Below, piece by piece: positions 1-14,660 of a stretch of DNA of 64,000 nt (positions are counted from its first letter, which is position 1; every line of letters begins with the position of its first letter). The notes beneath the pieces were generated by a model. That model saw nothing but the letters and a program-made list of their open reading frames with translations, ran no database searches and had not been told where the DNA came from. The DNA comes from Sinohyriopsis cumingii. Lineage: Eukaryota > Mollusca > Bivalvia > Unionida > Unionidae. The DNA lies in contig CM068830.1 in NCBI GenBank assembly GCA_028554795.2, positions 46,204,227 through 46,268,226 of the forward strand, written 5' to 3'. The position numbers and the translations under genes were made by a program.

Positions 1-919
1 TGTTGTATTGTAAGAGTAGCCACCAAAGTTTTAATTTTGTCTGTAAATGGATGCAATATTTTGATTTTATCAGTACAAAGTGCAAATTGCACATACTTTG
101 GCAGTTGCTACACATATCCTGTATACAGAAAGAGGTTTTCGGTAATGTAGCCCACATATCTGTCATGTTATTCACGCCTTTTGAGATATATATTTTGTAT
201 ATAAAAATGTTAAGCTTTGGCAATAACATGCTCGAGATATACATACAAGTTATGGAAAGAATTAAAGAAGTTTAAAAATTGCCATTGAATCAAGTAAACA
301 TTTTATTACATAAATCATCTACAGTAATCACCACTTCAGAGGTGGAAAAAAACTGAATGCCAAGCAGACTGGGCAATTTAAATTCTTACCCAAAAATGTT
401 TGATCAGATATGGGGAAAAATCTGTTTCTTGCGAGCCTCCATGTCAGTCTAAATTCTGGACAAATAAAACATTTTAGGATTATTAAGTCCTTTTGTTTAT
501 CATGATAGTGCATATATAGTATTATCTTAGCATATTTTGGGGCTTTAGAAATACACATTAAGGCATGCATTATATTTAAAACGGAAAAGTGAAAGTGTAG
601 TATTTATTTTACAAGACTTAAATGGATATATGAATTTTATACAGGTCCAAATTTTAAAAGAAATTTGCAATCTAGTCAGGTCTAATCGCTGAACTCAAAG
701 TATAATTGCATGGACTTTTTGTTACCATTTTGCATATTTAACATAAAAATAATACAATTATTACTTAAACTGGAAAAAGAGCAGGTCAACCTTAACAGTA
801 TTTAATATTTGTATGCCACTAGCATAGATCAGTTCTACCTATATATGAAATGATTTTAGCTAATCTACCTTTAGACCCTCATACAATGAAATTTATCTAA
901 TTTAAGTGCATCTCTGAAG
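1..919. other. No gene recognised
   Basis: AT-rich sequence with only short, compositionally biased open frames on both strands. I see no motif. The right part could be the 3' untranslated end of the LINE fragment that follows on the minus strand, but nothing in it proves this. Confidence 0.5.
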
Positions 920-2000
920 CCACTGTATATACTGAGTTTGGAAGAAGGAAATATAGTTGTCATTTCTAATGTCAACTGGAATACTATTTCAGAGCAAAGT
1001 TCCAGAGTACTGGAAACATTTTTTGAATAATTCCTTATTTGGTTTGGGAATTTTATACTGTTTGGTAGACATGGATCGCAGGTGGGGAGTATTACCAGGT
1101 AGTCTGTACTGGAATAGTGACAGTAAATATTCAGGAGAACTATTATTGGATATCCTCTACATTCATTTGGCTTTTCTCAACGGATTAAGTCTTTAATATG
1201 TAATAATTGTAACTTATCAGCTAAAATTTTTCTTGCTTTTTTGTGGATTGATATTAGCCTAAATGTTATGGTTTGAAGATGTGCTAGCTTTGCTATGTTG
1301 TTATCATTTTGAATTACTCAACACTGCGTTACAGTAGTCTAAAAAGGGTTGTATGTAACTGTTATAAAAGTTTTCTGCACCTTTCAGGGAGAAAAAGTCT
1401 TATCCTACTGAAAAGCCATAAACTTGAATTAACTTTTGTACTGACATGTTTGATATGTTCAATCCATGATAGGTTTTAATCTACCGAGACACCAAGTAGT
1501 CTATCATGACAAATCATTTGTAAATTGGTATCCTTCCATCATCCATGTCAGAATAGTTCATCACTACCAAGATTTGTTCTTTTCTGCCATAGTGAGATAA
1601 GTAATATTTTAGTTTTACCAGTATTTACCACCATGCCATTGCATGTACACCAGTTATCCTTTTTGTATAGGGCATCCTGTACAGAAATGTCTAGTTCGTG
1701 CATTGTGTTTTGGATGTCTGACAATGTTGAGTCGTCTGCATACATATCGGTAGATGAAACTGAGTCCTTTAGTAAAAAGTGGTAGGCCATTAATAAATAA
1801 TATCAATAGTCATGGACTTAAAATTGAACTTTGTGGTACTCCATATCTAATTGTTCAAGGTTCCAACAATTATATAAACATGTTGTGTTCCATCACTTAA
1901 GTATGAAGTGAACCATCTAATTGTGCTTTCATCACATTGGGAGATTTTCAGTTTCTTTAAAAGGATTTCATGATCCACCAATATTACAATAAATTTAAAT
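920..2000 (-). mobile_element. Decayed LINE reverse-transcriptase fragment
   Basis: This is a remnant of the reverse transcriptase of a non-LTR retrotransposon, read on the minus strand. The core is the catalytic palm motif MYADDS at about 1,735-1,750, followed by the conserved NGMVVNTGKTK stretch (about 1,615-1,650). Upstream on the same strand (about 1,880-1,995) the frame reads VDHEILLKKL and then RWFTSYLSDGTQ, as in jockey/CR1-type enzymes. Downstream (about 1,270-1,400) comes FYNSYIQPFLDYCN, and a further part near 960-1,190 resembles the end of the polyprotein. These pieces lie in different frames with stops between them, so the copy is dead. The N-terminal endonuclease and the 5' half are absent. 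The clade (jockey, CR1 or other) cannot be settled by eye. Confidence 0.8.
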
Positions 2001-2283
2001 CACAAAATTACGCCCAGTATGTCGTATTAAATCAAAATGTTTGAACTTTGCGTCACACGTATATTGCAATAATATAACTTTTTTTAAACACGCATTTATG
2101 ATTTGTACGTGATTTTTTTTCTATTCTCGAATTCCAATAATATCATCTATTCTTATTAGACTTTCTGATTGTCACATATTTCATCACGAGCTGTAACACT
2201 GTTCCATCATTATTTTCTACCCAGGTTTTTACGGTTTGATATCTACACTAGGAAAACAAAGGCATGGAAATAATGAATAAATG

Positions 2284-2668
2284 TGTGCTGTTATTCTAGG
2301 AATGCATTCTATATCATACAATTAACTTTGATAGCCATTGTGTGCAATTTCGTTGTTTCATAAGGTTTCTTGTTGAAAAGTGAATATTGATGTATGCATG
2401 TTCTTCTAGTATGCATGTTTTGATAGTTCGGTATTTATCTGCTGCTGTTATTTTAGGATTGCATCCTATATCGTACTATTAACTTTGACAGCCATTGTGT
2501 GCAATTTTGTTATGGTGTAAGGTTTCTTGCTGAAAAGTGAATATCTATGTATGCATGTTTTATAGCTCGGTATTATTTTGTGGCTGCTATTCTAGAATTG
2601 CATCCAATATTGCATTGATAACTTTATTTGACAGCCATGATGTGCAATCTTGTTGTAGTGTAAGGTAT
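2284..2668. repeat. Three-copy tandem repeat, about 130-160 bp unit
   Basis: Three diverged direct copies begin near 2,284, 2,446 and 2,578. Each contains a 'gctgytattytag' block, then 'attgcatcc', then 'gacagccattgtgtgcaat', then 'gtaaggt'. The first two also share 'gctgaaaagtgaat' and 'gtatgcatgtt'. Spacing differs between copies, so it is an old local duplication with indels. No coding potential is evident. Confidence 0.75.
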
Positions 2669-4281
2669 ATGTGTAGAATTTGATGTTAGAATTTAATATT
2701 CATGCATTATCATTAATCGTTGTTAGTGCTAATAGATTTATAAATCTGAAATTGCGTTAGCGTTATTGTGTCTTTTGTTGTTAATGCTTCTTAGACATAT
2801 CTTTTCTTCTTGTCTGTAAATTTTAACAAAAAATAACCCCTTAGTCTTTTTTAAATTGACTTGACTGTCATTGCAGCCACAACGCAATAACGGTGCCAAA
2901 GTACACATAAAATAGCAAAGGCCTGTTTAAAGAAAATATATATAAATGAAACAAACTACACATACACATGTATTAACGATATTGAATGTATATGAAACAG
3001 GACAAGAATCATTAGTCTTCGCAAATGAAAATATTTATCCATCATTAATGGAATCGTCGCTATTTAACTAAGGCATTATTACCATGACAAAGTTAGAATG
3101 CACAAACCACACGTAACGTACACTAACTCGTATTCGGTATTATAACAAAGAAAGTATTGATTCGCGTTACTTCGAGTAATTAGTATTTGCCTTAATCGAA
3201 CTATCTCACATTCAGTAACTTGCCTTATTTTCTTCTTTGTTCATTTTATAAAGAACAAGTAGTGGCGTGTCGCAATTAATTTCACTTAGGTGCGGTTGTG
3301 ACATACTACACAATGATTCTCTACAGCACATTATTTATAGATATTTCGCAGTAAAACAAGGATTTGATATTTACGTATTAGTTACTTTTAAAATACACGA
3401 TAATAGTAATAATTAATTGATACATAAATGGGCTTTTGTGGGTCGGGTCTTTTTGGACCAGACCTTTTAACCACTAGTCTGTTTTGGTCATGGGCCTTTT
3501 TGGTACCGGTTCGTTTTGACACTGATCCAGGCAAGAAATAGAGTGAGTACCGGTGGGTTTTTGCAATACTGTACAAAGAATGTCGATTTAAATTAGTCTC
3601 TTATCACAAAAACCTTAAAATATAACTATAAAATTAGTTCTACATGCATTTCACTGTTTCCTCTCAAAATTAAAATTACAAAGGAAAAGAATAAGGAGAA
3701 AAGAACGAGATCAGAAGAAGATCGTACCACAAATTTCTGAGTTTCCCAACTATTTAATTGCCTTTCGTACCGGCACCATCGCTTCTCGCTTCAGAAGAAG
3801 ATCGTACCATTTCTATTACCGATAAGGTGATTTCATGTTGCCTGAGATTTCGCCGTACTTTATTGATACAACGACAGACTCATGTGATCGTACTCACAGT
3901 TGTTCACATTTTGGTTGGTCTCGTAGCGTGATTGTGTTTTACGTCATAATCTTCAGTGTTTACAATATGGCAATTAATTATGCAAATTTCAGTCACCGGA
4001 ATTATGTGTGTTATTTGTTCGGGATCTGTCGATCACTGCCCAGGGGGAATTCAGCATGGAGACGATATATTCGTTACTTTCCATATGCAGATTTCAGAGA
4101 GCTCGTATTTCATACAGAGAACCTATACGTACTTGACATTATCCCAGATTTGCCTCTTAAATATTATTTAATCAGTTGATATACATAAATGTCCCAACAT
4201 TGTTGTTAGAACATTCACCCTCAGCTGCACTATTGTGTCTTTAAAATATGTGAACAATACAACGAAAGTGACATTGTTTCC
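2669..4281. other. No gene recognised
   Basis: AT-rich sequence. A 19-base block 'tcagaagaagatcgtacca' occurs twice (about 3,709 and 3,791). The longest open frame (plus, 3,835-4,179, 114 codons) shows no recognisable motif and I treat it as chance. Confidence 0.5.
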
Positions 4282-5139
<858 letters not shown>

Positions 5140-5590
5140 ATTTTTCTTATTTTTCTTTATATAAGGGAGACGGAAACGAACATTCATACCATATCATCTG
5201 AAGTCTTTTAGTTGTGTTCAGTTTTTAATTTGAGAGGATTTGATTTTTTCGTTATTCAATGGAATTACAAAGAACTCATTAATACTTTTCTGTCTCAATC
5301 ACTATTTTGGGATTATTGTGAATTAATTCAAGGGTATTTTGGAATATATCAGTCATCAATACTTATAACACATCAACTCTATACCAGGCTGTTGGGACCT
5401 CAGCACATTAAAAATTGGAATTCATTCGGAAAACTGGAATTCATTCGAAATATTCTATACTTCTGGATTTGTGATAGACCTTTTAGAACTATTTGGGATT
5501 TAATTAACAATACTGTATGTTCTTATTAAATTTTCAGTCTGTACTCTTGGAAAATAAATTAATTGTTGAATTGATAAAGATGATGTACTT
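5140..5590 (+). repeat. Dispersed repeat, related to a segment at 58 kb
   Basis: The part at 5,474-5,590 resembles 58,203-58,320. Both begin 'gatag', share 'actatttgg' and a 'ggaaaataaatta'-like block, and both lie downstream of an 'atctgaag' block (about 5,199; about 57,990). Upstream at 5,156 there is a TATA-like stretch 'ctttatataaggg', which together with the AATAAA-like block could mark an old LTR or a terminal region of an element. By eye the similarity is only moderate. The enclosed open frame of 105 codons (5,212-5,529) has no recognised motif. Confidence 0.4.
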
Positions 5591-5599
5591 TACACTAAT

Positions 5600-5989
5600 T
5601 TAAGTTGATTTTCTAGCACATGGAAGCAGTTATTTTGGTTAGATGTGTTCTTAGGTCATGAACATGTACAATATTCAAAGAAACGTAAGCTACAGTACAT
5701 GAAAATAACATGGGTATGCCAACATTTTCTCTTTATGCTTGTTGCAAACGCAAACAACTTCCCTTACACCTGTCACTCTCTCAGAAGTATATAATACATG
5801 TGTAGAGCCCCCTAATCACAAATCTAATTATCTCCTGTTATGATCGAACACTCTCCTAATAGCGATTTTGATTTGGTCTTGACAACCTATTTTCGTTTTT
5901 ATAAACAAGTATGCTAACTTTCAAATGCTCATTATAGGTAAATGCTTTAAGTTGTGGTAGCTTTGAGATCGGTGTTTTTTGTCCACATT
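5600..5989. other. No gene recognised
   Basis: AT-rich, with nothing identifiable before the SINE that follows. Confidence 0.5.
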
Positions 5990-6210
5990 TATAGACCGCT
6001 CTAGTGGCGTAAGTGGATAGATCATCCGTCTCGGATGCGGGAGGTGGCGGGTTAGAGCCCAGATCGAGTCATACCAAAGACATAAAAACGGTACTAGCAG
6101 CTGCTTCGCTTTGGAGCTCAGCATTAGGAGGTTAGCGTTAGGACTAATCGGCCTGATGTCAGAATAATGTCAGAGGGTGGGACATGATGCTACATGTGTG
6201 ATTTTGATTT
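5990..6210 (+). mobile_element. tRNA-derived SINE
   Basis: The head is tRNA-like. It has an A-box-like 'gtggcgtaagtggatag' at about 6,004 and a B-box-like 'ggcgggttagagccc' at about 6,046, with tRNA-like spacing. The body continues 'accaaagacataaaaacggtac', then 'ctcagcattaggaggttagcg', then 'cggcctgatgtcagaataatgt'. From memory this layout matches SINE bodies that are common in mollusc genomes. The 3' end is not sharp and could run on to about 6,340. It carries no protein and would depend on a partner LINE for movement. The family name was not assigned. Confidence 0.75.
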
Positions 6211-9200
6211 TTAACTTATCTATTAACAATATTTAGTCATATAGCTACGATATCTGCAGTATGGCAGCTTATAGTGATATCGAGGACTGGGGCATCATTC
6301 CGCAGACATGTTTGCACTTGTACTATACCTATTTTTACTGGATATTTTGAATCTGTCAATAATTATTAACTAGAAATTACCTTTGGATTTATATTAAAAA
6401 CGAAGTGATAAATGTTTAATATTATCATTCTTTTGGTATGTATAGTTAACATGGGGCATTTAACTTGAAAACTAAATATTTCCTTAACTTGTTGGGCACA
6501 TTCACGTTTTAGTTGGAACTAAACTGGAAGTAGTTTAATCTTTTGTTGCAATCTCCAAGGTATGTGAGTGATACTTGAGAAATGAAATAAAAGGACTCTT
6601 AGCTAAAGATTAAGTTTTGATAAAAGATACCAAACACAAAATGAATTCGGAAGTTGAACAATTGACAAATAAATACAACAAAACCTTCATCCCATTTCAT
6701 TGGTTAAGACGATCATATTACCATAATATATATTTTTGTTATTTCTCAATGAGCACATGTACGTCAGATGAATACTGCTTATGAATTACGTTGATATTTT
6801 ATGACTGATTACGTTTGAAAATGCGATAAAACGAAAGGTAGATCTAACAGATCATCTGCTATACAAAAGGTTGACTTCCCCTAAAACCAACACTACGTAT
6901 CGTGTTCTTAACAAATTTCAAACGCAGGCTGATTATAACTATCGTAATTATATATGTATGACAAAAAGCATGCTAACAGCACAACCCGAGCAAAATTAAC
7001 ATTTAATAGGAACCCGGTTCTTATGTTTAAATTAAAGATTGTCGTTAATGGATAGCCGCATACACATATAGATTAATGTCGGATGACACAATACTCCGTC
7101 TAGACACAATGGAGTGAACATAAGAGCATAGAAAAATTCGATTAAGGAATCACAAGTTTCCTGGAGAAACTGTTAGGGAAACCCTATAGACAAACGTAAT
7201 TACCTGATCAATACTGATGTTTTGTGGCAGTGAGTGCCCGAGAGAAATTACATAATATTACTACGTATTTGTTTGCTACAAAGTTACCTTGCTCCTCAAT
7301 TATTTGCAACAATCGTTGAACGGAAGTAACTAATGGTACTAATATATAGTGAATTAGAGGAGTACTAGAGGTAAACAAACCTCCAGAATTCAATGAAAGT
7401 ATAACAAAGACTCATGACTGGTTGATATAAAAATTCTGAAAACCGGTTTTCATGACTCACTATTTAAACAACAAGGACAAAGCATTTCTGGATACGCTTC
7501 TAGTCTCTTGATGATTACGACATACATGAATGAATAGACCCCGACGGTAAGTCGACACTTGAAAAATAAAGACAACCTTAAGAGTATAATTTCTGAAATA
7601 AAATACGAATCATTGTGACATATACGTACGTAAGTTGCTTCAAACATTTTGTAAAAAGTCTTTGACGTTGCATCTCCTGACGTTGTTTCTCTGTTCTTGA
7701 AGACCACAAGGCTGTACCTAAGATATACAATTATTAAATGTACTTATGTCTTGAATTTTCATTGTGCATCTATCAAATTGTCATGGTTTAAATTGTAGCA
7801 AGAAGTCCTCTTAATTGTTTATATTTGGAGCATTTAAAATAGACTTGAAAGCACACAAGTGTTTTTGTCAGTATTTTTCACATTGTCACAAGTTGTTTGT
7901 AGTTATCTCATTTTGGAAAATCTGTATAGACACTTTCTCTGAACAGTTGATTTGCATCTATGTATAATATTACATATTCAATCATGTCTATTATCAATAT
8001 GGCGTGTTCGTTTATTTCCTGTCCAAATTTGATATCCATAATGACAAACAAACATTGAACAAAACTGGCCATTTTTTACCAATATGCAGTGTGTTAAAAG
8101 GTCTTATTCTGTGCTAAATTTCTATGTATTCAGTTTATTATACTTCTTGTCTAGACCGTTTCATAATTCTGATCGTTAAGCCTATCTGTTTTCTTACAGA
8201 ATCCAGTTGTCGAATTTTTATCAGATGCATTATCTTTTGTTCTTTTTCATTTGTTAGAATCCTTGTCGCTGAAAAGAATAAATACAAATTGAGGATATGT
8301 TTGATCATTTAGCCTAGCTGTACTTTGACAGACTCAAGTGGTCGAATTTTTAAATTGATCAATTTCATTAAGTATGTTTTCATGCCATTAATAAAATTCA
8401 CACATATCTTGAATGTAACCACCGTAAGACTTTATTCATTTTTTCTTTTATTAATCTCTAACTTGTATCCTGATGATTCAAATTTTAATTTTGCTTATTC
8501 AAATGCCGGAATTTTTTTCATAGTCCTTAAAGGTATTAATGGAGCTTCCAACATTTATCTGACTTTCAAATCGGTAATCAATGCATCGAAACATTCATAT
8601 TTGATTTATTTAACTAGCAACATTTCAGCTTATATTTTACTGATATTTTAGTTGCTTAAAACATTTTAAATTAATTTTCATTATTAACATGCTTTTGAAT
8701 ACACCATGTAATTATTTATTGGGCATATTGTGGGTGATTCTAGAAAATTTTTAAACTTGTGTAGAACAGTACAAATAGTAAAACCAGTTAATAAAAAGTA
8801 AACATATAAGCTAGCGGTAAATATGATAAATAACTAAGTATAAACATTCACTTTTAATAATCATTTTCCCTACACTATATTGTGAAACAGAAATAGTTTG
8901 TGAAGTGCGAGTTGAAGGGAATATATGTTTTATTAGTGTCCCATTATTTACAAAAAAATATTGAACTAATCCAGCTTTCGAGAGTCAGTCATAGTTTGCA
9001 TTTTGCTGTATACCATAGGCAAGGTTGTCATTTATGATCTAATCATTAAACAATAGGATATCACACAATCTAGAACTCGTTATTTCTAACTATTGACTTA
9101 AAAAGACCTGGTAGAAATTACATATGTTAAAATACATTTTGCACTCTGAGAACTTACCTTGCCCCACTGAGTATGATAAAACTGCTTAGCATCCAGATTC

Positions 9201-12200
9201 AAACGTTTTCAATAATAACATCTCAATTGTGTTACGAAAACTGAATGAAAACTTTCAAATTCCATGAAATCTCATGGATGTTATAAAAAATCGCTGCTTG
9301 GGTATTGGATTATACCAGCTATATCAATGCAGTCCCACGATGAATAAGAAATACGGTGACTGGTGCGAAAGACTATCTGACACTAGATGACATTAAGTAA
9401 AATCAAGGAAGAAAAGCTTAATTAACGGACTATCGAAGACGATTGTAATATTTTACCTTATAACCTCACATGCTGAGCTCTAGTAAAACTATCGTTTACC
9501 ATTGCTTTGAAAAGATGACTACAACCGATTTCACCGAAAAAGAAAAATAGCAGCAACGCGGCACGTTCCAAAGGTTATTCAGTAACAACTTACACCACCT
9601 CTGAGGACATTCGTGCTTCGTGAGTGGTCAAGGCATGTCACGTGACGAGCTAAACATAGTGGGCCAGTAGAGGAAAATATAACCCATCATATGCGCAAGG
9701 ATAGGAGAAATCAAAACAAAAATGTGTCTGAAGGAACAAGATGTTGCCTATCGACTACCATTTGGTGGATTATTTTTGTCCTATTTCTGGACAGGAAAGA
9801 GGGTGTAAAATTCTGTTGGATCATCAGTTTAGACGTAACTTAAGGATACAGAGTCTTTACTGACAGGCTGACGTCATTAGAATAAGCAGAACAAATTTAA
9901 TTTGCAACATATAATATAGTGTAAATAGGAGTAATGTTAATAAGCTGACAAACTTGTCGTTTCCAAAATAAACCGAGGACAAAATGGCAGACGACATCAT
10001 ATACGCAATAATGTCATTCTTAGTGTGACCGACTGCTGTCATGTGGGATAGGAGTTTCGCACAGTCCTATCTGAGTGTATTTGCCAATGTACAACACCAG
10101 CGGAGGATACCTCCACCATACATCACTTAATGGTTCCTTTCATCACGTGATGTTCTACTGCGATCATAATGGGAACAAATTGTAATAAACTTTTCAATTT
10201 TCAACTTTACTTGAGCATTCTTTAACAATAAATACACTAATCAAGCTAAATATCGATTAAGACAGATTTACGTGCTAAAACGAACAACAGCTGAAATTAG
10301 TGTTCCGCCAACAGGACGTTTTGCACTGATCATCCTTGCTACTTGCTTAACCTGTGTAGTCCAATTTCAAGTCGATAAAGCCTTTGCTTTAGTTTTGTAT
10401 AAATCATATTCTCATTATTGATTCTGAAGGGTAAATACATTCTTGATCAAAAACGGTATCTAGGACTATATTTTGTGATTTTTTTGTATGTCTTTTTTTA
10501 TGTTTTGGTCTGGAATAGACTTTATTTTTGACCTGTTTACATTGATATCAATGCTCAAAGTTTCCGCAACAGTTCTGACGCTCAGTATTGCAATTACAAT
10601 ACGGGTCTCAACTGATGTTCTTTGAACGCTTATATGTGTTTCAATGTCATTTAAAGTTTTCAGTACAAGCACAACATATTTCTCTGTATCTTACAAATTG
10701 AGGGTATTTTCAGTGGATGTTTGAAAGTTACTTTGGTTTTCATAATCCGCCATTTCAACTTTGATCCTAATGTTCTTTCAGGAATGTGATGAATGAAATG
10801 CTTCATTATGCCTTAGTAATAGATATGAAACTTCCACCCTCAGAATCAAAATGTTTTTATCATCTACTCAGTAAAGCAACTTTTCCGACCCTACATCGAT
10901 GAACAGAAAGGGTCATATTAATTCCAGATCTCTTTTTCACATGGACACGTGAAACACTTACATCGGGTGTCTTTTTATGCATCAAGGTATCAAGGCTACT
11001 AATATACATTTTTACTGTGCGAAAAGTTGCAAAGCTCTTTAAAAAAGTACAAATGGTTGTTTTATTAACTGCTTACAACTATTTTAAGAACAATATTCAA
11101 ATACAGTGTTTACTCGTAAATTGCATGTACCAGTATGGCTATTGAATTAAATAAATTTTAAGATAAGTGTATTTGCGAGGTTCGCCGTTGTTACTGCTTG
11201 TTTCATCGGCAAAGCATCCAATCCTAATTGCTCACGTTGAACAAGATATACATTTTTACCAGTTCAGTTGTAAAGTTGAAATGCTTGGGGACATGAGTGT
11301 CATTTGCTCACTATATCTTTACGCCATGATTGCTGTGACAAGATATTTTGTAAGCCCCAAGGAGGTACGAAAAACATTAACTTTAAGTGACGTCATTATT
11401 TTTAGTTACTTTCGCTCTTGCATCTAGTTAAGCGAATGATAATTTTGTTTAAACAGCCTGATGCAAATATTAACATTTAAGGACAGTTTATAGAAAACGA
11501 TTTTAGGTTTGTGTCTGATCATCAAATATTAATTTGTAGATATTTTCAGTTAAAAAGTGTCGAGGGACGATTGGCTAAAAGAAATACTAAAATTAACCAA
11601 TCATGTTGCGTGCTCTCAGATTTAGTATAAAAAACTCAAGTAAATTCACAACTATATACGTTTGCAGCAGTATGATTTGTGTTTGAATCAACATATATTT
11701 TGCTTGGTCATAATTCAGATGATTATGTATAGTATACAACTATTGACCATTGCTGAAGTGCGTATGAAGTTTTACGAAATTGTAATATTCGTATTGACCA
11801 ACGCCAAAGAAATAATAACAATCGCAACGTCACGTTAAGTCAATAATGTAACGACGGTGAAATATGGAGAATTATCGCATTGTCGGTACACTTTACATAC
11901 AGTGTGTGCAGTTTCATCTATTTGGTATGACAACATATTAAATATCACTTTTTGCGATTCTGATTGGTCCAAATAAGCTGAAAAAACTGTGTGATAAAAA
12001 GAATCTCAAATGGGTAATTATTTAATATTATTAACAAAAGGCTCGCAAAAGCTGGATATTATTCAACTCATTTCTTAAATTAAATATTAAATCCGTACTC
12101 ATTATAGATCCTCTATTTATCGCAAATCAGTTGTCGTTTTATAGTACAAGAAAAGATAAAAAGCTCTCTCATCTAAATAAAAATGCAATCAAGTATGCAA

Positions 12201-14349
12201 TGCAATGATGATAATTACTTTCACTGGCTTATAGGTTATATCAGTTACCTGAATTTTGAAAATGAATCAGAGGAAGAAAAAAAAATTATTTACCGACAGT
12301 TACTTGCCATTTGTGATGTCAAGTAATTGCGGTTGATATTGGTTATGTTGCCTCCACGAGAAAAGAACAAAAACAAAGCACAAAACAAACATAAAAATTC
12401 AATTGTTCCGTTCAGCATGAATTCGCAATTGACCATTACTGCTGTAGACGTACTAAATCATAGCGGTGCGAAATCGTTGGTCGTAAATCGAAAGTACCAT
12501 GTCGGTATCTCCAGTTATTTTTCATGTGCAAAATTGGGTACTCTAGTTAAACAGTCAGTTTTCAGCCAAATTAGAAAGATCGCTTTAAAACAGAGTTATT
12601 ATAAACAGAGCGATACATCTCACTATTCTCTTGGAATATTGTTGCAAAATTTTGGAGTGTTGGCACGGATTACAGCAATATCTAACATGTTGCATTAGTT
12701 AGACCAAGTTTCCTTAGCCAGCTGGCTTTATTTCCGTTTTAGATACGGCCATTTTATTATACAGAAGTAATGCTTAGTTGGATATGCGAAAGTCAATATA
12801 GGTTATGCACTTGCCCTGAAGACGCATAACAGTGAACGTCAAGCGCTGTTCTGTATAGTCTTTAATTGCTTTCTCACTAACTGCAGCTAAGTGAAACGAA
12901 TCTATCTAGGCCATATAAAATAGACGAATAATATTTGTTTTGATTGCAGAAGTCAATCAAAATTAAGTGTGCACACGTATTTCAGGAAGTGGATGTGGAA
13001 ACTTCCTGTTAATTCATTTTTTATATTCTATAAGTGATTACGTTGCTAACTGCGGCTAAATAATGTAAATTCTTGTATACTGATAACGAGGAAGGTAAGA
13101 TTTGGTTGAGCTACTAGAGTCGGTTAGGTTGTATATGGGCAGGTATTGCAGGAAGGGAATGGGTGAACTTCATGATCTCTCTACTTTTAATATTCGAGCA
13201 GTTATTTCTTTACTTACCTAGGTTTAGTCTAAGAAATTCAGCCATACTGAAAACAGAGGACTAGTTAGGGCGGTGAAATTGCAAGACCAACGTAAAATTT
13301 AAATATAGACCGATCTTTGTGGCGTGGACTTTCAAGCAACTGTAAAATGAACAGAGAAATTCCTCAGAAATTCATATTATTATATGATCATTGTTGTCTC
13401 CGTTAACTTTACATTGTCAGAATTGATACAGATCACCTTCATAATTCAATCATGTACACGAGACGTGTGCCTAAAAATAGTATAGTTATTAGGAACCACT
13501 TTGTAAACAGCATGTACACTCGGGTAGTAGAAGCTTTAGGTTTTGATTGATTTAATTTGTTTGTGAATGAACTAAAGCAGCTCTTTCGTCCATATGAAAG
13601 TATAGATGATAAAGTTAACGATATGGACGAGTTCAGCGAGTCAGAAAAGACACTTTCAAAGAAGCAAACGAATGAGCGTGATATTTGCAATGTCAACAAC
13701 AAACGTGAGAAACGCAGTAATTAAAAACACCGTTTTGATCATTGAAGCGGTTATTTACGAGAATATTTATATCTTTTCAAAAATAGAACGGTTAACACTA
13801 TAACAAATGCTCTCTAGGGTCTAGGAAATACAGCATAGCAAAGCATATTGGGCCAAGAGGTATCTATTAGAGAAATACTATTTTACAAGTCTGTCAAATA
13901 CTAGATTCGAGAAAAAATGCAACTGAAGGTTTTGGTAGGAAACTCAGAACCTCAGAACCAATAATACAAAACGACGTACAGTATTATTTCAACTTGGTAA
14001 ATGGAGTAACACACAAGGACTTCTTTTTAATTTACCAGTGTGAATATTTTATACAATGTTATGCTAACGATAGAAGACACACTGTATGATACAGGTCATG
14101 TCCTGCAAAACCTGATATACACCGAAACTGTACTGGAATTTCCAGTAGCCTACATATTCCAGCTGAAATCCATTCTCTTTACTGCACTGAACTGATCTAA
14201 TAATCCAGCCCTTCATAATCAGAAAAGCGGAATTGAGAAGGATCAACATAGAAACAAACTCCTTGCGCATCCATTCGCAATATGACTCTAAATTTCACTT
14301 TTAAGTATGCTAAACGACAATTCTCTTTGAAACTTATGTAGAGCGCGCA
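6211..14349. other. Long stretch without a recognised gene
   Basis: About 8 kb of AT-rich sequence. It holds a short diverged direct repeat (about 8,177-8,225 and 8,311-8,355, sharing 'tagcct.gctgt' and 'gtggtcgaattttta'). Open frames at 12,327-12,698 (plus), 13,439-13,702 (minus) and 10,466-10,672 (minus) show no motif I recognise. Introns or exons of a host gene could be hidden here, but nothing supports one from sequence alone. Confidence 0.45.
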
Positions 14350-14660
14350 ACTAAGTTCAGTGGTTGCTGGACTGTGCTATGTGCGCATTAATATTGCTAT
14401 TGTGCATTGATGAATCTACGGTTGTATATTTATTTTGCAATACAGCATTAATTAAATTACTTTGATTTTTGTACTGGATTTTTTAAAATTTACTTTGGTA
14501 GAATAAAAAACGAGTATATAATAAAGAGGTTACTGCATTTGTATGGGAAAGATGAACTCGGTTTCTCGGATGGATACTTCACTCCCATAGGTCGTGTAGT
14601 ATTCATCCGAACAAAACTGGTTCATATTTTCCAATACAAATACAGCAACCTATAAGTACT
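14350..14660 (+). repeat. Dispersed repeat with a 50-bp-arm hairpin
   Basis: Two arms, 14,528-14,577 and 14,599-14,650, are imperfect inverted repeats separated by 21 bases. Arm 1 contains 'tttgtatgggaaagatgaac' and arm 2 contains the complement of a matching block. The upstream part ('gtgcgcattaatattg', 'gatgaatctacggttgt') and arm 1 recur in inverted orientation at 63,640-63,900. This is therefore a mobile or non-autonomous repeat family rather than unique DNA. No protein is encoded. Confidence 0.7.

Noticed and set aside
3835-4179. 114-codon plus-strand frame
   Set aside because: No motif, no splice or regulatory context, and a second overlapping frame is equally open. Judged to be chance.
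6000-6070. Functional tRNA gene
   Set aside because: A and B boxes are present but the segment does not close into an acceptor stem and is followed by a SINE body. It is the tRNA-derived head of a SINE.
10466-10672. Minus frame considered as a mariner-type transposase DNA-binding region
   Set aside because: Only a vague helix-turn-helix-like pattern (RTVAETLSID...). No upstream or downstream transposase motif could be found.
12327-12698. 123-codon plus-strand frame
   Set aside because: Starts with a Lys/Asn-rich low-complexity part, shows no family resemblance and no neighbouring coding sequence.
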